From: Spirochaetia bacterium
GTDB taxonomy: Bacteria > Spirochaetota > Spirochaetia > B11-G9
DNA length: 48,966 bases
Assembly: GCA_027859095.1 (NCBI GenBank)
Contig: JAQIBN010000087.1
Location: forward strand, 1 to 48,966
Direction: 5' to 3'
Shown here: one piece after another, positions 1-9,001 of the stretch
Position numbering within the stretch: the stretch's first letter is position 1
Layout: each line of letters starts with the position of its first letter
Translations under genes and position numbers: made by a program
Notes under the pieces: generated by a model
Database searches by the model: none
Told to the model about the DNA's origin: nothing
The model's input: only the letters and a program-made list of their open reading frames with translations

Positions 1-180
1 CCTCATATACATTATGTAGCTCCCGGAGGAGCCATAGATAAAGAATCATTAACCTGGAATAAAACGTCAAAGGAGTTCTATTTACCCATATTCCAGTTAT
101 CTAAAATGTGCAGAGACAAATTCAAAAAAATAATCGAAAAGAAAAATCTACTTCATGCAATTGTTATCATCTTTCTTTAG
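1..180 (+). pseudogene. IS91-family transposase internal fragment (runs off window start, truncated near 165)
   Basis: Frame +1 reads PHIHYVAPGGAIDKESLTWNKTSKEFYLPIFQLSKMCRDKFKKIIEKKNLLH then stop; the PH[IL]HxxxPGG...FYLP...LS...R.KF pattern is typical of IS91/IS801 transposases. Confidence 0.75.
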
Positions 181-1087
181 TCTTAATATATTCTTCAATG
201 GCTTCTCTTGTTGTCATCCAATTCTTATTTATCTTTACTGCTGCTATTCTCCCTTTTCTTGCTAATAATGATAAATACTCCTGTGAATAATCACAATATT
301 TAGTAGCCTCCATAAGATTAATAAACATTCTATTTTCAGCTTGATCCGGTTCTATACTGTTTAAATATATTATAAGTGAACGCTCAATTGATCTACCAAT
401 AAAATCATTGTAAGGTTCCAGTCTTCCTAAATTTGCCTCATTTAAGACTCTGTAGTATCTTCTTCTGTCAACTTTCAATATTATTGCCGGAGGATAACCA
501 TGTTTTATTAATAATAAATTCATTAATAATCTTGATACTCTGCCATTCCCATCGATAAAGGGATGTATCATTACTAGTTTGTAATGAATATCTGCCGCTA
601 GCTCTGGAATATTTTTATTATATTCATTTTCATTTAACCATTCTATAAATTCACTCATGAGACGTGGTATTTTTATCGATTGTGGAGGTAAATGATTTGC
701 TCCTACAATTCTTACATTTTGTTTTCGATAATTCCCAGCCTCTGTATCATCGATTGATTTAAGTATCAGGGAATGTAAATTTCTTATTGTTTGTTCAGTT
801 ATTTTTTCTTTTTTCTCAACAACTAATTTTAAATAGTCAATTCCTTTTTTATGATTTATAGCTTCAAAATGTTCGTTTACTGTCTTTCCACCAATTGTTA
901 TACCAGTATTAATTACAATTTCTGTTTCCTGTAATGTAAGTGTATTCCCTTCAATTGCATTAGAATTATATGTCCAGGCTATAGTAAATTCTTCTTCCAA
1001 TTTTCTGATTATTGATGGATTTAATGGTCGATTTCGATCAAGTTCCCGTTTCTTACCTTCAATACTTCTTAATATTTTCTCATTCAT
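167..1087 (-). CDS. Fic family protein (Fic/DOC AMPylase-like)
   Basis: 306 aa; Fic motif HPFIDGNGRVSR; N-terminal SNAIEGNTLTLQET inhibitory-helix-like region. Confidence 0.93.
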   Translation of the reverse strand: MNEKILRSIEGKKRELDRNRPLNPSIIRKLEEEFTIAWTYNSNAIEGNTLTLQETEIVINTGITIGGKTVNEHFEAINHKKGIDYLKLVVEKKEKITEQTIRNLHSLILKSIDDTEAGNYRKQNVRIVGANHLPPQSIKIPRLMSEFIEWLNENEYNKNIPELAADIHYKLVMIHPFIDGNGRVSRLLMNLLLIKHGYPPAIILKVDRRRYYRVLNEANLGRLEPYNDFIGRSIERSLIIYLNSIEPDQAENRMFINLMEATKYCDYSQEYLSLLARKGRIAAVKINKNWMTTREAIEEYIKTKER

Positions 1088-1396
1088 GTATCGGTATCCT
1101 TAATTACACTACTAACCGATATTAACACAATATCTAATTATGTTCAACTTTTTCTGATTTTAAAGCCTAAATATTTACTTCCATCGGAGATTAAAACAGT
1201 TATCAGACCAGTCTCATTCATAAAATCAAAGCCTGTAACCGATCACGAGCTCCAAAGTCAAATTCACAATATAAATTTCTTAAAAATAAAACATTTTCTC
1301 TGATGAGTTTGCTTCAGTTGGAGTTTACAGGCAGTTTTAAACAGAGAAATGATAACGCCCAAATGACCAGTGCCCTCGCAGGAGCGCAGCGACGAA

Positions 1397-1752
1397 GTGT
1401 GCCCAGTATGGGTAATACCTAACAGGTGAAAGTCCTGTTATCACTCTGAAAGGAGGGAAGATATAGACGAAGGCAAGGGTGTCCGAAGAAAATCTACAGC
1501 CCGCTTAAGAAGCTAAGCATAAAAGGTAGTTGTAGATCCAATGAGGAATCTGAAGAAAGCTCTAGTCGAAACTATCGTTTGAACGGAAGTGAACCTTCGT
1601 AAGGCAGATGCAGTGGATAAGGTGCCCTCGACCACCGAAGTCCAATATCCTTTACGTAAAACTGCATATGTACTGAAGGCAGACGGATAGTGAAATAGGT
1701 ATTATTCTTACCTGGGGAAGGACTGCTGATATGGTAACTGTGTAAATACGAC
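1397..1752 (+). mobile_element. Group II intron 5' fragment (domain I only, no RT ORF)
   Basis: Starts GTGTGCCCAGTATGGG; contains AGGTGAAAGTCCT, CGAAGGCAAGGGTGTCC, TGAACGGAAGTGAAC, GCAGATGCAGTGGATAAGGTG and CTTACCTGGGGAAG, all typical of bacterial group II intron domain I; stops abruptly at the IS inverted repeat. Confidence 0.75.
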
Positions 1753-1772
1753 TGTAATTTCGCAAATTAAAA
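1753..1772. repeat. Left terminal inverted repeat of outer IS
   Basis: Perfect 20-bp inverted match to 5815-5834. Confidence 0.85.
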
Positions 1773-1892
1773 TAACTGATATGTTGTGACCTTTGTCAAG
1801 TCATAATAAATTACCCTATAAAATCTCCTCGAATACCAGGATAGAGGGTTATGTTCAGTAAATTAGCATTGTTCTGCCAAATCGGCATCTCT

Positions 1893-2627
1893 TCAGACGA
1901 TACCGATGATGTTGCATTTTCCAGATGACCGGTTTTTAAACAATGGTTGCTCTTTTAATTGTGGCCTATTCAACTTCTTTTCATCGAAATAATGGACCAG
2001 TAAGTTAACCATTGGTTTCATTAAGGGGACGATTCGTGTTTTGTTACCCTTACCAGTTAATTTAACTGTTGCAGGACTATCAAGCCTAATATCACGAACC
2101 TTCAGATCTGCAATTTCTTGCACCCTTGCACCGGTATCATAGAGCAATCCCAAAAGAATTAAATCCCTACGTCCTTGTGCTGTATGACGGTCTGGTTGTT
2201 CCAATAACAACTTAATTTCTTTGATAGATAAATAGGATATCACTGAGTTACCAGCTTTTTTGAATGGAATTGTGAGGATTTCCTGCAAAGGGAAAAGCAA
2301 TTCCGGCTGTTCATATTGAAGGAATTTACAGAATGCATGAATAGCAGCCAATCTCTGATTTCGAGTAGAGACAGAACAGCAACGGGTTTCCTGTATCCAT
2401 TTTAGAAACGACTCAATGATTGTTTTGTCAATTTTAGCAAGTGTAATTTTTTCCGGTTTGAGATTATACACTTGTCGGCAAAAACGGATGAATAGGGAAA
2501 AAGTATCCCTATAGGATTTTATGGTGTTACTGCTGGCACCAACTTCTGCTGGTAAATATTTTGCAAGATAGGTCGTTAACCAGTAGGAAAAATCAGTAGG
2601 TTTCATGATAAACCGCCGGTAAAACAT
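1893..2627 (-). pseudogene. Tyrosine recombinase, third of trio, C-terminally truncated
   Basis: Core-binding domain plus first catalytic Arg (LLYDTGARVQEIADL); ends before HxxR/H/Y motifs. Confidence 0.8.
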
Positions 2628-3487
2628 ATTTTGATACTGGGTTAACTAATTTGATTAAATCTGGGAAAAATTCTACTGTAAGTCTAACATAATGTTCTGT
2701 AGATGCTGTTGAAGCATGGCCTAAATAGGTTGAAAGAATAGGAAGTGCACAATAAATATCAATTCCTTGTTTGACCATATTATTTAATGAATGAACAGCA
2801 AAAGTGTGGCGTAAGTCATGCATTCGAGGCCCGATACCTTTTCCTCCATGGGAAATTTCACTTTGCCAGAGTATATTCCGAAAATTCTCATAAGCAGTAT
2901 CTTTTCTATATTTTGTTCTGTCCTTATTCAAAAAAAAATAATCTTGCGGTGTTGATAGCTGGTGAAGTTGCTTCAGATATACGAAGACCAGTACTGTAAA
3001 GTAATCTGAACAGTACTGGCAGTAAAATGTTTCTGTTAGTACGTTTCGATACTGATAAAGTGTCACAGGTATAAAAAAACCGCTGTAATTCTTCTGAAGT
3101 AAAAATATAGGGTACAAATTTATGCCGATCTATTTTAGCATGGCAAGCTGGAATAAAGGGAGAATACCCCAGATCAACTAAAAAAAGAGAAAATTGTCTA
3201 AGATTGGAAGTCCTCTCACCCCAAGTGGAAGCATTTTCCCAATCACGCTTTTTTGTCCACAGTAAAGCAACCTCCTTGGTCAATTGAGGTTCTTTGAGTC
3301 CTATTGTAACTGTAAATCTTGAAAACCGTTTAAGAGCATTAGCAGCAGTAATATAATTGAACCCAAGAGAACACTTCATCTTAACAAATCGGGTAAGCAA
3401 ATCTTTAAAGGATTCTTCAAAATTGACATCAGTACCTTTAGTCTTCAACATGTTTCCCCTCCCATTCTCCTTTTTCAGGAACATCAA
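2593..3487 (-). pseudogene. Tyrosine recombinase, second of trio, split by internal deletion/frameshift
   Basis: ORF 2924-3487 has LYSTGLRISEA (Arg I); ORF 2593-3117 in another frame carries HDLRHTFAVH, LGHAS, YVRL; about 40 residues between the motifs appear missing. Confidence 0.85.
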
Positions 3488-4715
3488 GCATACATTGTTT
3501 AAGATGTGTTAAATCAATTTTAAGATAGATAGAGGTTGTTTGAGAGTTACTATGACCCAGCACTTCTGAGATAACTGGGAGTGGTACATTTTTTACTAAT
3601 AATGCACTTGCAAGACTATGTCTTAATGCATGTGGACCATGTTTTTTACCAGGAGGGATGGAAATGCTGGCTTTTCGAAGATACAGGCTAACAATACTAT
3701 GAAGTGTAGGAGGACTCAATGAAGAAATTGGGCAAACATGACGAAGAAAAATATGTTCATCTTTGCTTTGTGGGCGTCCATATTTAAGATATCCAATAAT
3801 TGCATTCCCAACATCTGGCAAGAGTGGTAAAAGTATATGTTTTCCTGTTTTTGTTTGATTGAATTGAATTTCGTTTGATGTCCAGTTCATATTAGAAAAT
3901 TCAAGGTTACATATTTCACCTGCCCGCATTCCAAGTCTCGCGGCTAAAAGTAGTATTGCATAATCTCTTTTCCCTTTGGGATTTCCACGGTCAACACTTT
4001 TTAATAGTCGATTTACCTCGTCCTCACTGAATGCAGAAGGAATTTTAGCTGTTTTATCAATCTTTATAGAAGGAACTATTGATTCTAAATTAACCTTGAT
4101 GGCATTGTCCGCGTAAAGATAGCGTAGTATATTTCTAAGATTACAAAGACCACAATATATTGAAGCGTTTGTCAGTCCTGCCATAGAGTTCACATAATCA
4201 AAGATATGTTTGGATTCGAGATTTTTTAATGATTCAAGATGAATTGAACCGATATGGTCAGAAAATCGAGTAAGATAAATACGATCCGATTCAATTGTTT
4301 TAGCGCTACGACCATCCTGCACTCGTTTTAAAATGTATGCTTCAAATAATTTATTTACACTTTCAGTAAATGGCTGGGGAATACGTCTTCTTTTTGATAA
4401 AACATACCCATGAATCTGATATTCAATCAGCATATTTATAGCTCTGACTTGTCTCATAGCTTTACTGGAAAGATCTTTCAAGTTCGTGGCTCCAAACTTC
4501 TGAAATAGAAAACTGTTACCAATTTCCGAGTCGAAATGGCAAACATTTTGGTCATCCATAAAATTCTGTAATTCTTTCCAGTTTTTTTCGTATAGTTGTA
4601 TTCGTACTTTTTTGTACTTCAACCTATTTAATTCCGTTTTGACTTTATTGCATAAATCATCTAATCCAATTTTTTGCACTGTTTCCATAATTTTCTCCTT
4701 TGAAATCTTGATCAA
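3438..4715 (-). CDS. Tyrosine-type site-specific recombinase, first of trio (apparently intact)
   Basis: 425 aa; GMRAGEI, HALRHS, LGHSN, IYLK = R...HxxR...H...Y. Confidence 0.9.
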   Translation of the reverse strand: MIKISKEKIMETVQKIGLDDLCNKVKTELNRLKYKKVRIQLYEKNWKELQNFMDDQNVCHFDSEIGNSFLFQKFGATNLKDLSSKAMRQVRAINMLIEYQIHGYVLSKRRRIPQPFTESVNKLFEAYILKRVQDGRSAKTIESDRIYLTRFSDHIGSIHLESLKNLESKHIFDYVNSMAGLTNASIYCGLCNLRNILRYLYADNAIKVNLESIVPSIKIDKTAKIPSAFSEDEVNRLLKSVDRGNPKGKRDYAILLLAARLGMRAGEICNLEFSNMNWTSNEIQFNQTKTGKHILLPLLPDVGNAIIGYLKYGRPQSKDEHIFLRHVCPISSLSPPTLHSIVSLYLRKASISIPPGKKHGPHALRHSLASALLVKNVPLPVISEVLGHSNSQTTSIYLKIDLTHLKQCMLDVPEKGEWEGKHVED

Positions 4716-4826
4716 TTAATGATTCCATAAGAAAAATATTATGAAAAGCCACCAGATTTATTATTCTAGGCTGTATAAAAACTTAACAGTGTTAACTCCG
4801 CATAATAATTTACTGAACATAACCCT

Positions 4827-5172
4827 TTCCCTGAGGTCTGTAGGGACGTGCATAGCTTAGAGAGATACCTAACCCGGCACATCCCAACTGCAATCTGTGT
4901 GAACGGAATGAGGGGCCATTATCCACATAGAGTTTTCTGGGGACTCCTCTTTTTTTTAAAGCTGTCCAGAGACAGTGTAAGTAATTATCTATATTTTCTG
5001 AGAGATAAAACTGTCCATGGGTTATCCCATTCCTTACTTACCAGTTCCTTCAAAATACTCTCTTTTTCTCCCCAATGTTCATGTACATTGCATTCGACCA
5101 GAGGGAAAATGACTCCAAAACGGAAGATTGCTATTTTCTCTTTTTTCTCACTATCCATAAGGATACCTCCTG
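4827..5172 (-). pseudogene. rve/DDE integrase-like transposase remnant
   Basis: Minus strand: MDSEKKEKIAIFRFGVIFPLVE... then, in a shifted frame, FYLSENIDNYLHCLWTALKKRGVPRKLYVDNGPSFRSHRLQLGCAGLGISLSYARPYRPQGKG; ends exactly at the RIT inverted repeat. Confidence 0.75.
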
Positions 5173-5203
5173 AAATTTATTCTCATTTAAAAATAAATCA
5201 GGA

Positions 5204-5764
5204 CTATCCTACTGTCACCGCAAAAGGGAGGTAGGGAGGATCACTGCTATGGTATATTTCACGGTATTTCAACCTGAATGTTACCGGTTTCTGACCACTT
5301 TTGATGAAGGTCATAAAGTATTGCAAAGGGCTCTGCCAATTTTCTAATTGACTACACTGAAACTTCAAAGCTTTCATCCAGTACTGTTGATTCTGACGGG
5401 GAATCTCACTGGAAAAAGGTTTACCTTTTAATTTGATTAACAGCATTTTGTTAATAATTTTATTAGGATACTGAAAGCCTGTTGGATATTCACAAGGTCT
5501 TGCTGTGTGAACTGCTCCACATTCCGGACATCGCCACCGCTTCATCCAGATTCCCTGTATGTATCCATAGAAATAGCGAATAACATATCCGTGACCCCAA
5601 AGCCGTATGCTATTGCAAGAAGGACATAATTTGGGCTTTTCCCATGAATATTTCTTTCCAAGCTCTTGAATATTTTGCAAATCTATCCGAAAAAGAAGTA
5701 ACAGTAGTTTCCTCCCTTTGGGAGGTCGTTTGTATTTGGGGCATGTGGTCATTGATGTGGACAC
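5204..5764 (-). CDS. IS-associated zinc-ribbon protein
   Basis: 186 aa; CPSC...CPEC zinc ribbon; lies between outer IS end and the rve remnant. Confidence 0.6.
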   Translation of the reverse strand: MSTSMTTCPKYKRPPKGRKLLLLLFRIDLQNIQELGKKYSWEKPKLCPSCNSIRLWGHGYVIRYFYGYIQGIWMKRWRCPECGAVHTARPCEYPTGFQYPNKIINKMLLIKLKGKPFSSEIPRQNQQYWMKALKFQCSQLENWQSPLQYFMTFIKSGQKPVTFRLKYREIYHSSDPPYLPFAVTVG

Positions 5765-5814
5765 TGCTCCATTTTTTATTCTTCGGATAATGTTAATCTA
5801 AGACAAATTCACTT

Positions 5815-5834
5815 TTTTAATTTGCGAAATTACA
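5815..5834. repeat. Right terminal inverted repeat of outer IS
   Basis: Perfect 20-bp inverted match to 1753-1772. Confidence 0.85.
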
Positions 5835-5859
5835 CCCCCTTCCAGAATTGTATGAATTT

Positions 5860-6750
5860 TTAGTTAGACAGTAGTATTCCAAAACTCAACAGTACAGAAA
5901 ACAAAAGTCCCGCCTTTGCAGTTCCAGCCAATGTTTTATTAAGAGCCTTACCACTGGTACGTCCATACATATCCTGAAACAGCGGAACCCACAATGGTGC
6001 AGAAACAAGTGAAAGGAGAACCCAGGGAGAGGTATCTGTTAGAAATACCAAAGTGGGAGGAATAAGATAGGCCACGACCACAAGGAGATAATATTCAACC
6101 CGTGTCAATTTTTCTCCCATAACTACAGCCAGGGTTTTTTTGCCCCCTGCCGTATCAGTCTTAATATCTCTGTAATTATTTACTACAAGTATGGCTGTAA
6201 TCAGTAGACCTATAGATATTGAATAAAGAATAATTTCAATATTAAGGTTAAGTGTTTGAACATAGTAGGTTCCACAAACAGCAGCTGGACCAAAAAAAGT
6301 AAAAACAAAAAGGTCTCCCAGGGCATTTGAAGATAATGGAAAAGGACCTGCACTGTAGAGATAAACTGATATTACAGAAGCGAGACCAATAATTAAAATT
6401 GGAAGTCCTGCAATGTAAATTAAATAAACGCCAATGGTTAAAATTACCAATGTAATCAATGCCATACCTATACGCATAGATTTTAAACTTAGAAGTCCTC
6501 CGGCAGCTGCCCTTGTTGGGCCGACTCTGTCAGGGGTATCAATTCCATGAATAAAATCGAAATAGTCGTTAGCAATATTGACTGCAATCTGAAGAAGTAG
6601 TGCTGCTGCCAGAGCGGCAATAACAGGAAGTAATTTAAAGCTGTCTTCTGACCAGGCAAGTGCTGCCCCAGGAAGTATTGGGCCAAGAGCAGCCGGGAGA
6701 GTTTTTGGCCTTGCGGCTGTAACCCATCCTTTTATACCTGAACTATTCAT
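5860..6750 (-). CDS. menA: 1,4-dihydroxy-2-naphthoate polyprenyltransferase (UbiA family)
   Basis: WVTAARPKTLPAALGPILPG...NIANDYFDFIHGIDTPDRVGPTRAAAGGLLS; multiple TM segments. Confidence 0.92.
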   Translation of the reverse strand: MNSSGIKGWVTAARPKTLPAALGPILPGAALAWSEDSFKLLPVIAALAAALLLQIAVNIANDYFDFIHGIDTPDRVGPTRAAAGGLLSLKSMRIGMALITLVILTIGVYLIYIAGLPILIIGLASVISVYLYSAGPFPLSSNALGDLFVFTFFGPAAVCGTYYVQTLNLNIEIILYSISIGLLITAILVVNNYRDIKTDTAGGKKTLAVVMGEKLTRVEYYLLVVVAYLIPPTLVFLTDTSPWVLLSLVSAPLWVPLFQDMYGRTSGKALNKTLAGTAKAGLLFSVLLSFGILLSN

Positions 6751-7480
6751 CCTTCCCCCTCTTTTTTTCTCCCCAGTGAATAGCTATAGTTCCAAACATA
6801 TATTTTCTGTATGAAACTTTCTGGAATCCGGTTTTAATCATTATTTCTTTTATTTCTTCGGCAGTTTTAAAGGCTTTGGTTGTTTCCGGGAGATATGTAT
6901 ATGCCGATTTATTACCGGAAATTAAAGAACCCAATATTGGAATTATTTTTAAGAGATAAAAATTAATGAAGGGGGACATATTTGATTTTACCGGGGGTGT
7001 TGTATCCAGGCAGGCAACTTTGCCACCTGGATTTAATACTTTGTATTGTTCTGAAAACGCAGTATTTATATCCCCGGCATTACGCATTAGGTAGGCTGAT
7101 GTTACTATATCGAAACTTGTATTTTTGAAGGGAAGTTTTAGTGCATCTCCCTCGATCCATTCTACTATAGTAAAATTAGGTCTTTTTTGTTTGCTCAGGT
7201 TTTCATACCTGGAGTGAGCAATATTCAGCATGCCGGATGAAAAATCCAGGCCGGTACTTCTTTCCAGTTTTATCCCCATTTGTAGGGCTTCAATTATTAC
7301 ATCTCCTGTACCTGTTGCCACATCCAGCAATCTGTTCCCATGCTTTAAACCTGACAGTCTGATAAGTTCTCTTCTCCACCTACGGTCTTGTCCAAAAGTT
7401 ATTAATTTGTTCATTAAAACATATCTGGGTGAGATTTTATTAAACATATCTTTAATACTATCCGGGTTTTCTTTTCTCAT
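6743..7480 (-). CDS. ubiE: Demethylmenaquinone methyltransferase (UbiE/MenG)
   Basis: MFNKISPRYVLMNKLITFGQDRRWRRELI...LLDVATGTGDV; overlaps menA start by a few bases. Confidence 0.92.
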   Translation of the reverse strand: MRKENPDSIKDMFNKISPRYVLMNKLITFGQDRRWRRELIRLSGLKHGNRLLDVATGTGDVIIEALQMGIKLERSTGLDFSSGMLNIAHSRYENLSKQKRPNFTIVEWIEGDALKLPFKNTSFDIVTSAYLMRNAGDINTAFSEQYKVLNPGGKVACLDTTPPVKSNMSPFINFYLLKIIPILGSLISGNKSAYTYLPETTKAFKTAEEIKEIMIKTGFQKVSYRKYMFGTIAIHWGEKKRGKDE

Positions 7481-7487
7481 TTACTTC

Positions 7488-8228
7488 CTATCTGTGCCTG
7501 GAAACCTTCCATTCCAGAATATCTATTAAATAGTATAAAAGAAATCCCAGAAGGCTAATTGCAAGAATACCTGCATACATCTCTTTATATCTAAGTGCCT
7601 GATAGGCTCTTACTATTATAAAATATCCAAGACCATATTCTGTTAGAGATTGTTCTGCTATAAAAAGAACTGCAAGGGATGTTCCAATGGAAACACGAAC
7701 TGCAGTAAGAATTGCCGGGATCGAAGCTGGGAAGTATACAAAACGCAGCAGAGCCAGTCTCCCTGCGCCCAGAGATTTTACAGAATTTATAAGAGCCTCT
7801 GGCAAACCGGCAGATTCATCCCGGACAACTACCAGTATTTGAAAGAAAATTATTAGGCTGATAAGAAAAATCTTTGAAAAGTTGCTTATACCAAAAAGAA
7901 CATAAACAACAGGAAGAAGTACAATCTTGGGTATTGCATAGAGTACTGAAATTAATGGAGAAAAAAAGCGATTAAGGGCTTTCATCTGTCCAAGGATCAA
8001 TCCTATTGGAACTGCTGCAATTACAGCTGCCAGAATAGCAGTAATTACCCTTATAGTGCTGACCAGAAAATGAATCCCAAGTTCTCCTATTATTAGTTTT
8101 CCAAACACAGGAAGGACTGACAGAGGGGAGGGCAGTATCGGCTTGTTGACTCCAAGTGCAAGCGCTATCCAGAGAATAAGAAACATTACAAATCCAATGG
8201 AGATCTCTTTTATGGTATAACGTTTCAT
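7488..8228 (-). CDS. ABC transporter permease (SsuC/TauC-like)
   Basis: BPD_transp_1-like membrane protein; start MKRYTIKEI at 8228 overlaps the ATPase stop. Confidence 0.9.
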   Translation of the reverse strand: MKRYTIKEISIGFVMFLILWIALALGVNKPILPSPLSVLPVFGKLIIGELGIHFLVSTIRVITAILAAVIAAVPIGLILGQMKALNRFFSPLISVLYAIPKIVLLPVVYVLFGISNFSKIFLISLIIFFQILVVVRDESAGLPEALINSVKSLGAGRLALLRFVYFPASIPAILTAVRVSIGTSLAVLFIAEQSLTEYGLGYFIIVRAYQALRYKEMYAGILAISLLGFLLYYLIDILEWKVSRHR

Positions 8229-9001
8229 TTTAGTGACTCCAGAACCTTCCGAAGCTGCCCACACATCCTTGTATAATCCCTGCTGTTTTTAAAGTCAGAT
8301 GAACCGGCTCCGGGATTTTCGAATATCAGAGCATCCTGTCCGGCCCTCTGAATTACAATAATCCGCTTTCCCAGAAACACGGCCTCTTCAAGATTATGTG
8401 TTACTGTTATTCTGGTTCGGGTACTTTCTTTATCCAGATCCAGGATAAGATTCTGCAGAGAGTCTCTTGTTTTTAAATCAAGAGAGGTAAAGGGCTCATC
8501 CATAAGGAGCAGATCGGGCTGGAGAACCATAGTTCTTGCAATGGCTGTTCTCTGTTTTTGGCCTCCGGAAATTTGTGAGGGATATTTATCCCGCAGATCA
8601 TTAATTGTTAATCTTTCAAGCCAGTATTCTACAGTTTCTGTTTCCTGTTGTTTATCAAATTTACTGCTTGTCGGAGAGTGTTTACCATCCGGGCCATAGT
8701 ACTTTCTAATTCTAAATCCCAGTCTTATGTTTTTCTCTACTGTTTCCCAGGGAAGGAGACCATGATCCTGCATTATAAAACCTGTTTCCGGTCGGGACCT
8801 GTTTATCTGACTCCCTGCTATTAGAAGACTTCCTTTTTTAGCTTTGAGTAGTCCTGAAAGCATGTATAGGAGGGTTGTTTTCCCGGAACCTGATAATCCT
8901 AGAACTGACCAGGATTCACCATTTTTTACATTCCAGTTAAAACCTGAAAATACAGAGATATTATCGGGGTAGGAAAATTGGAGATTCTGAATTTTAATCA
9001 T
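8225..9001 (-). CDS. ABC transporter ATP-binding protein
   Basis: Walker A GLSGSGKTT, signature SGGQKQR, Walker B LLLMDEP. Confidence 0.95.
   Translation of the reverse strand: MIKIQNLQFSYPDNISVFSGFNWNVKNGESWSVLGLSGSGKTTLLYMLSGLLKAKKGSLLIAGSQINRSRPETGFIMQDHGLLPWETVEKNIRLGFRIRKYYGPDGKHSPTSSKFDKQQETETVEYWLERLTINDLRDKYPSQISGGQKQRTAIARTMVLQPDLLLMDEPFTSLDLKTRDSLQNLILDLDKESTRTRITVTHNLEEAVFLGKRIIVIQRAGQDALIFENPGAGSSDFKNSRDYTRMCGQLRKVLESLK

Larger units (their letters stand above)
1845..4826 (-). mobile_element. Recombinase-in-trio (RIT)-like element with 21-bp perfect inverted ends
   Basis: AGGGTTATGTTCAGTAAATTA at 1845-1865 and reverse complement at 4806-4826, bracketing three adjacent overlapping tyrosine recombinase genes on the same strand. 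Confidence 0.75.
1753..5834 (-). mobile_element. IS-like element (zinc-ribbon protein + rve/DDE transposase) bounded by 20-bp perfect inverted repeats, with a nested recombinase element
   Basis: TGTAATTTCGCAAATTAAAA at 1753-1772 and its reverse complement at 5815-5834. Confidence 0.75.

Noticed and set aside
108-290. 60-aa plus ORF
   Set aside because: Out of frame with the IS91 fragment and antisense to Fic.
1773-1844. C-terminal end of the rve transposase on the far side of the RIT element
   Set aside because: No frame of the minus strand gives recognisable transposase sequence; the 3' part appears lost.
4848-5234. 128-aa plus ORF
   Set aside because: Antisense shadow of the rve transposase remnant.
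1741-5840. Target-site duplication flanking the outer IS
   Set aside because: Left flank (taaatacgac) and right flank (cccccttcc) do not match; deletion next to one end is more likely.
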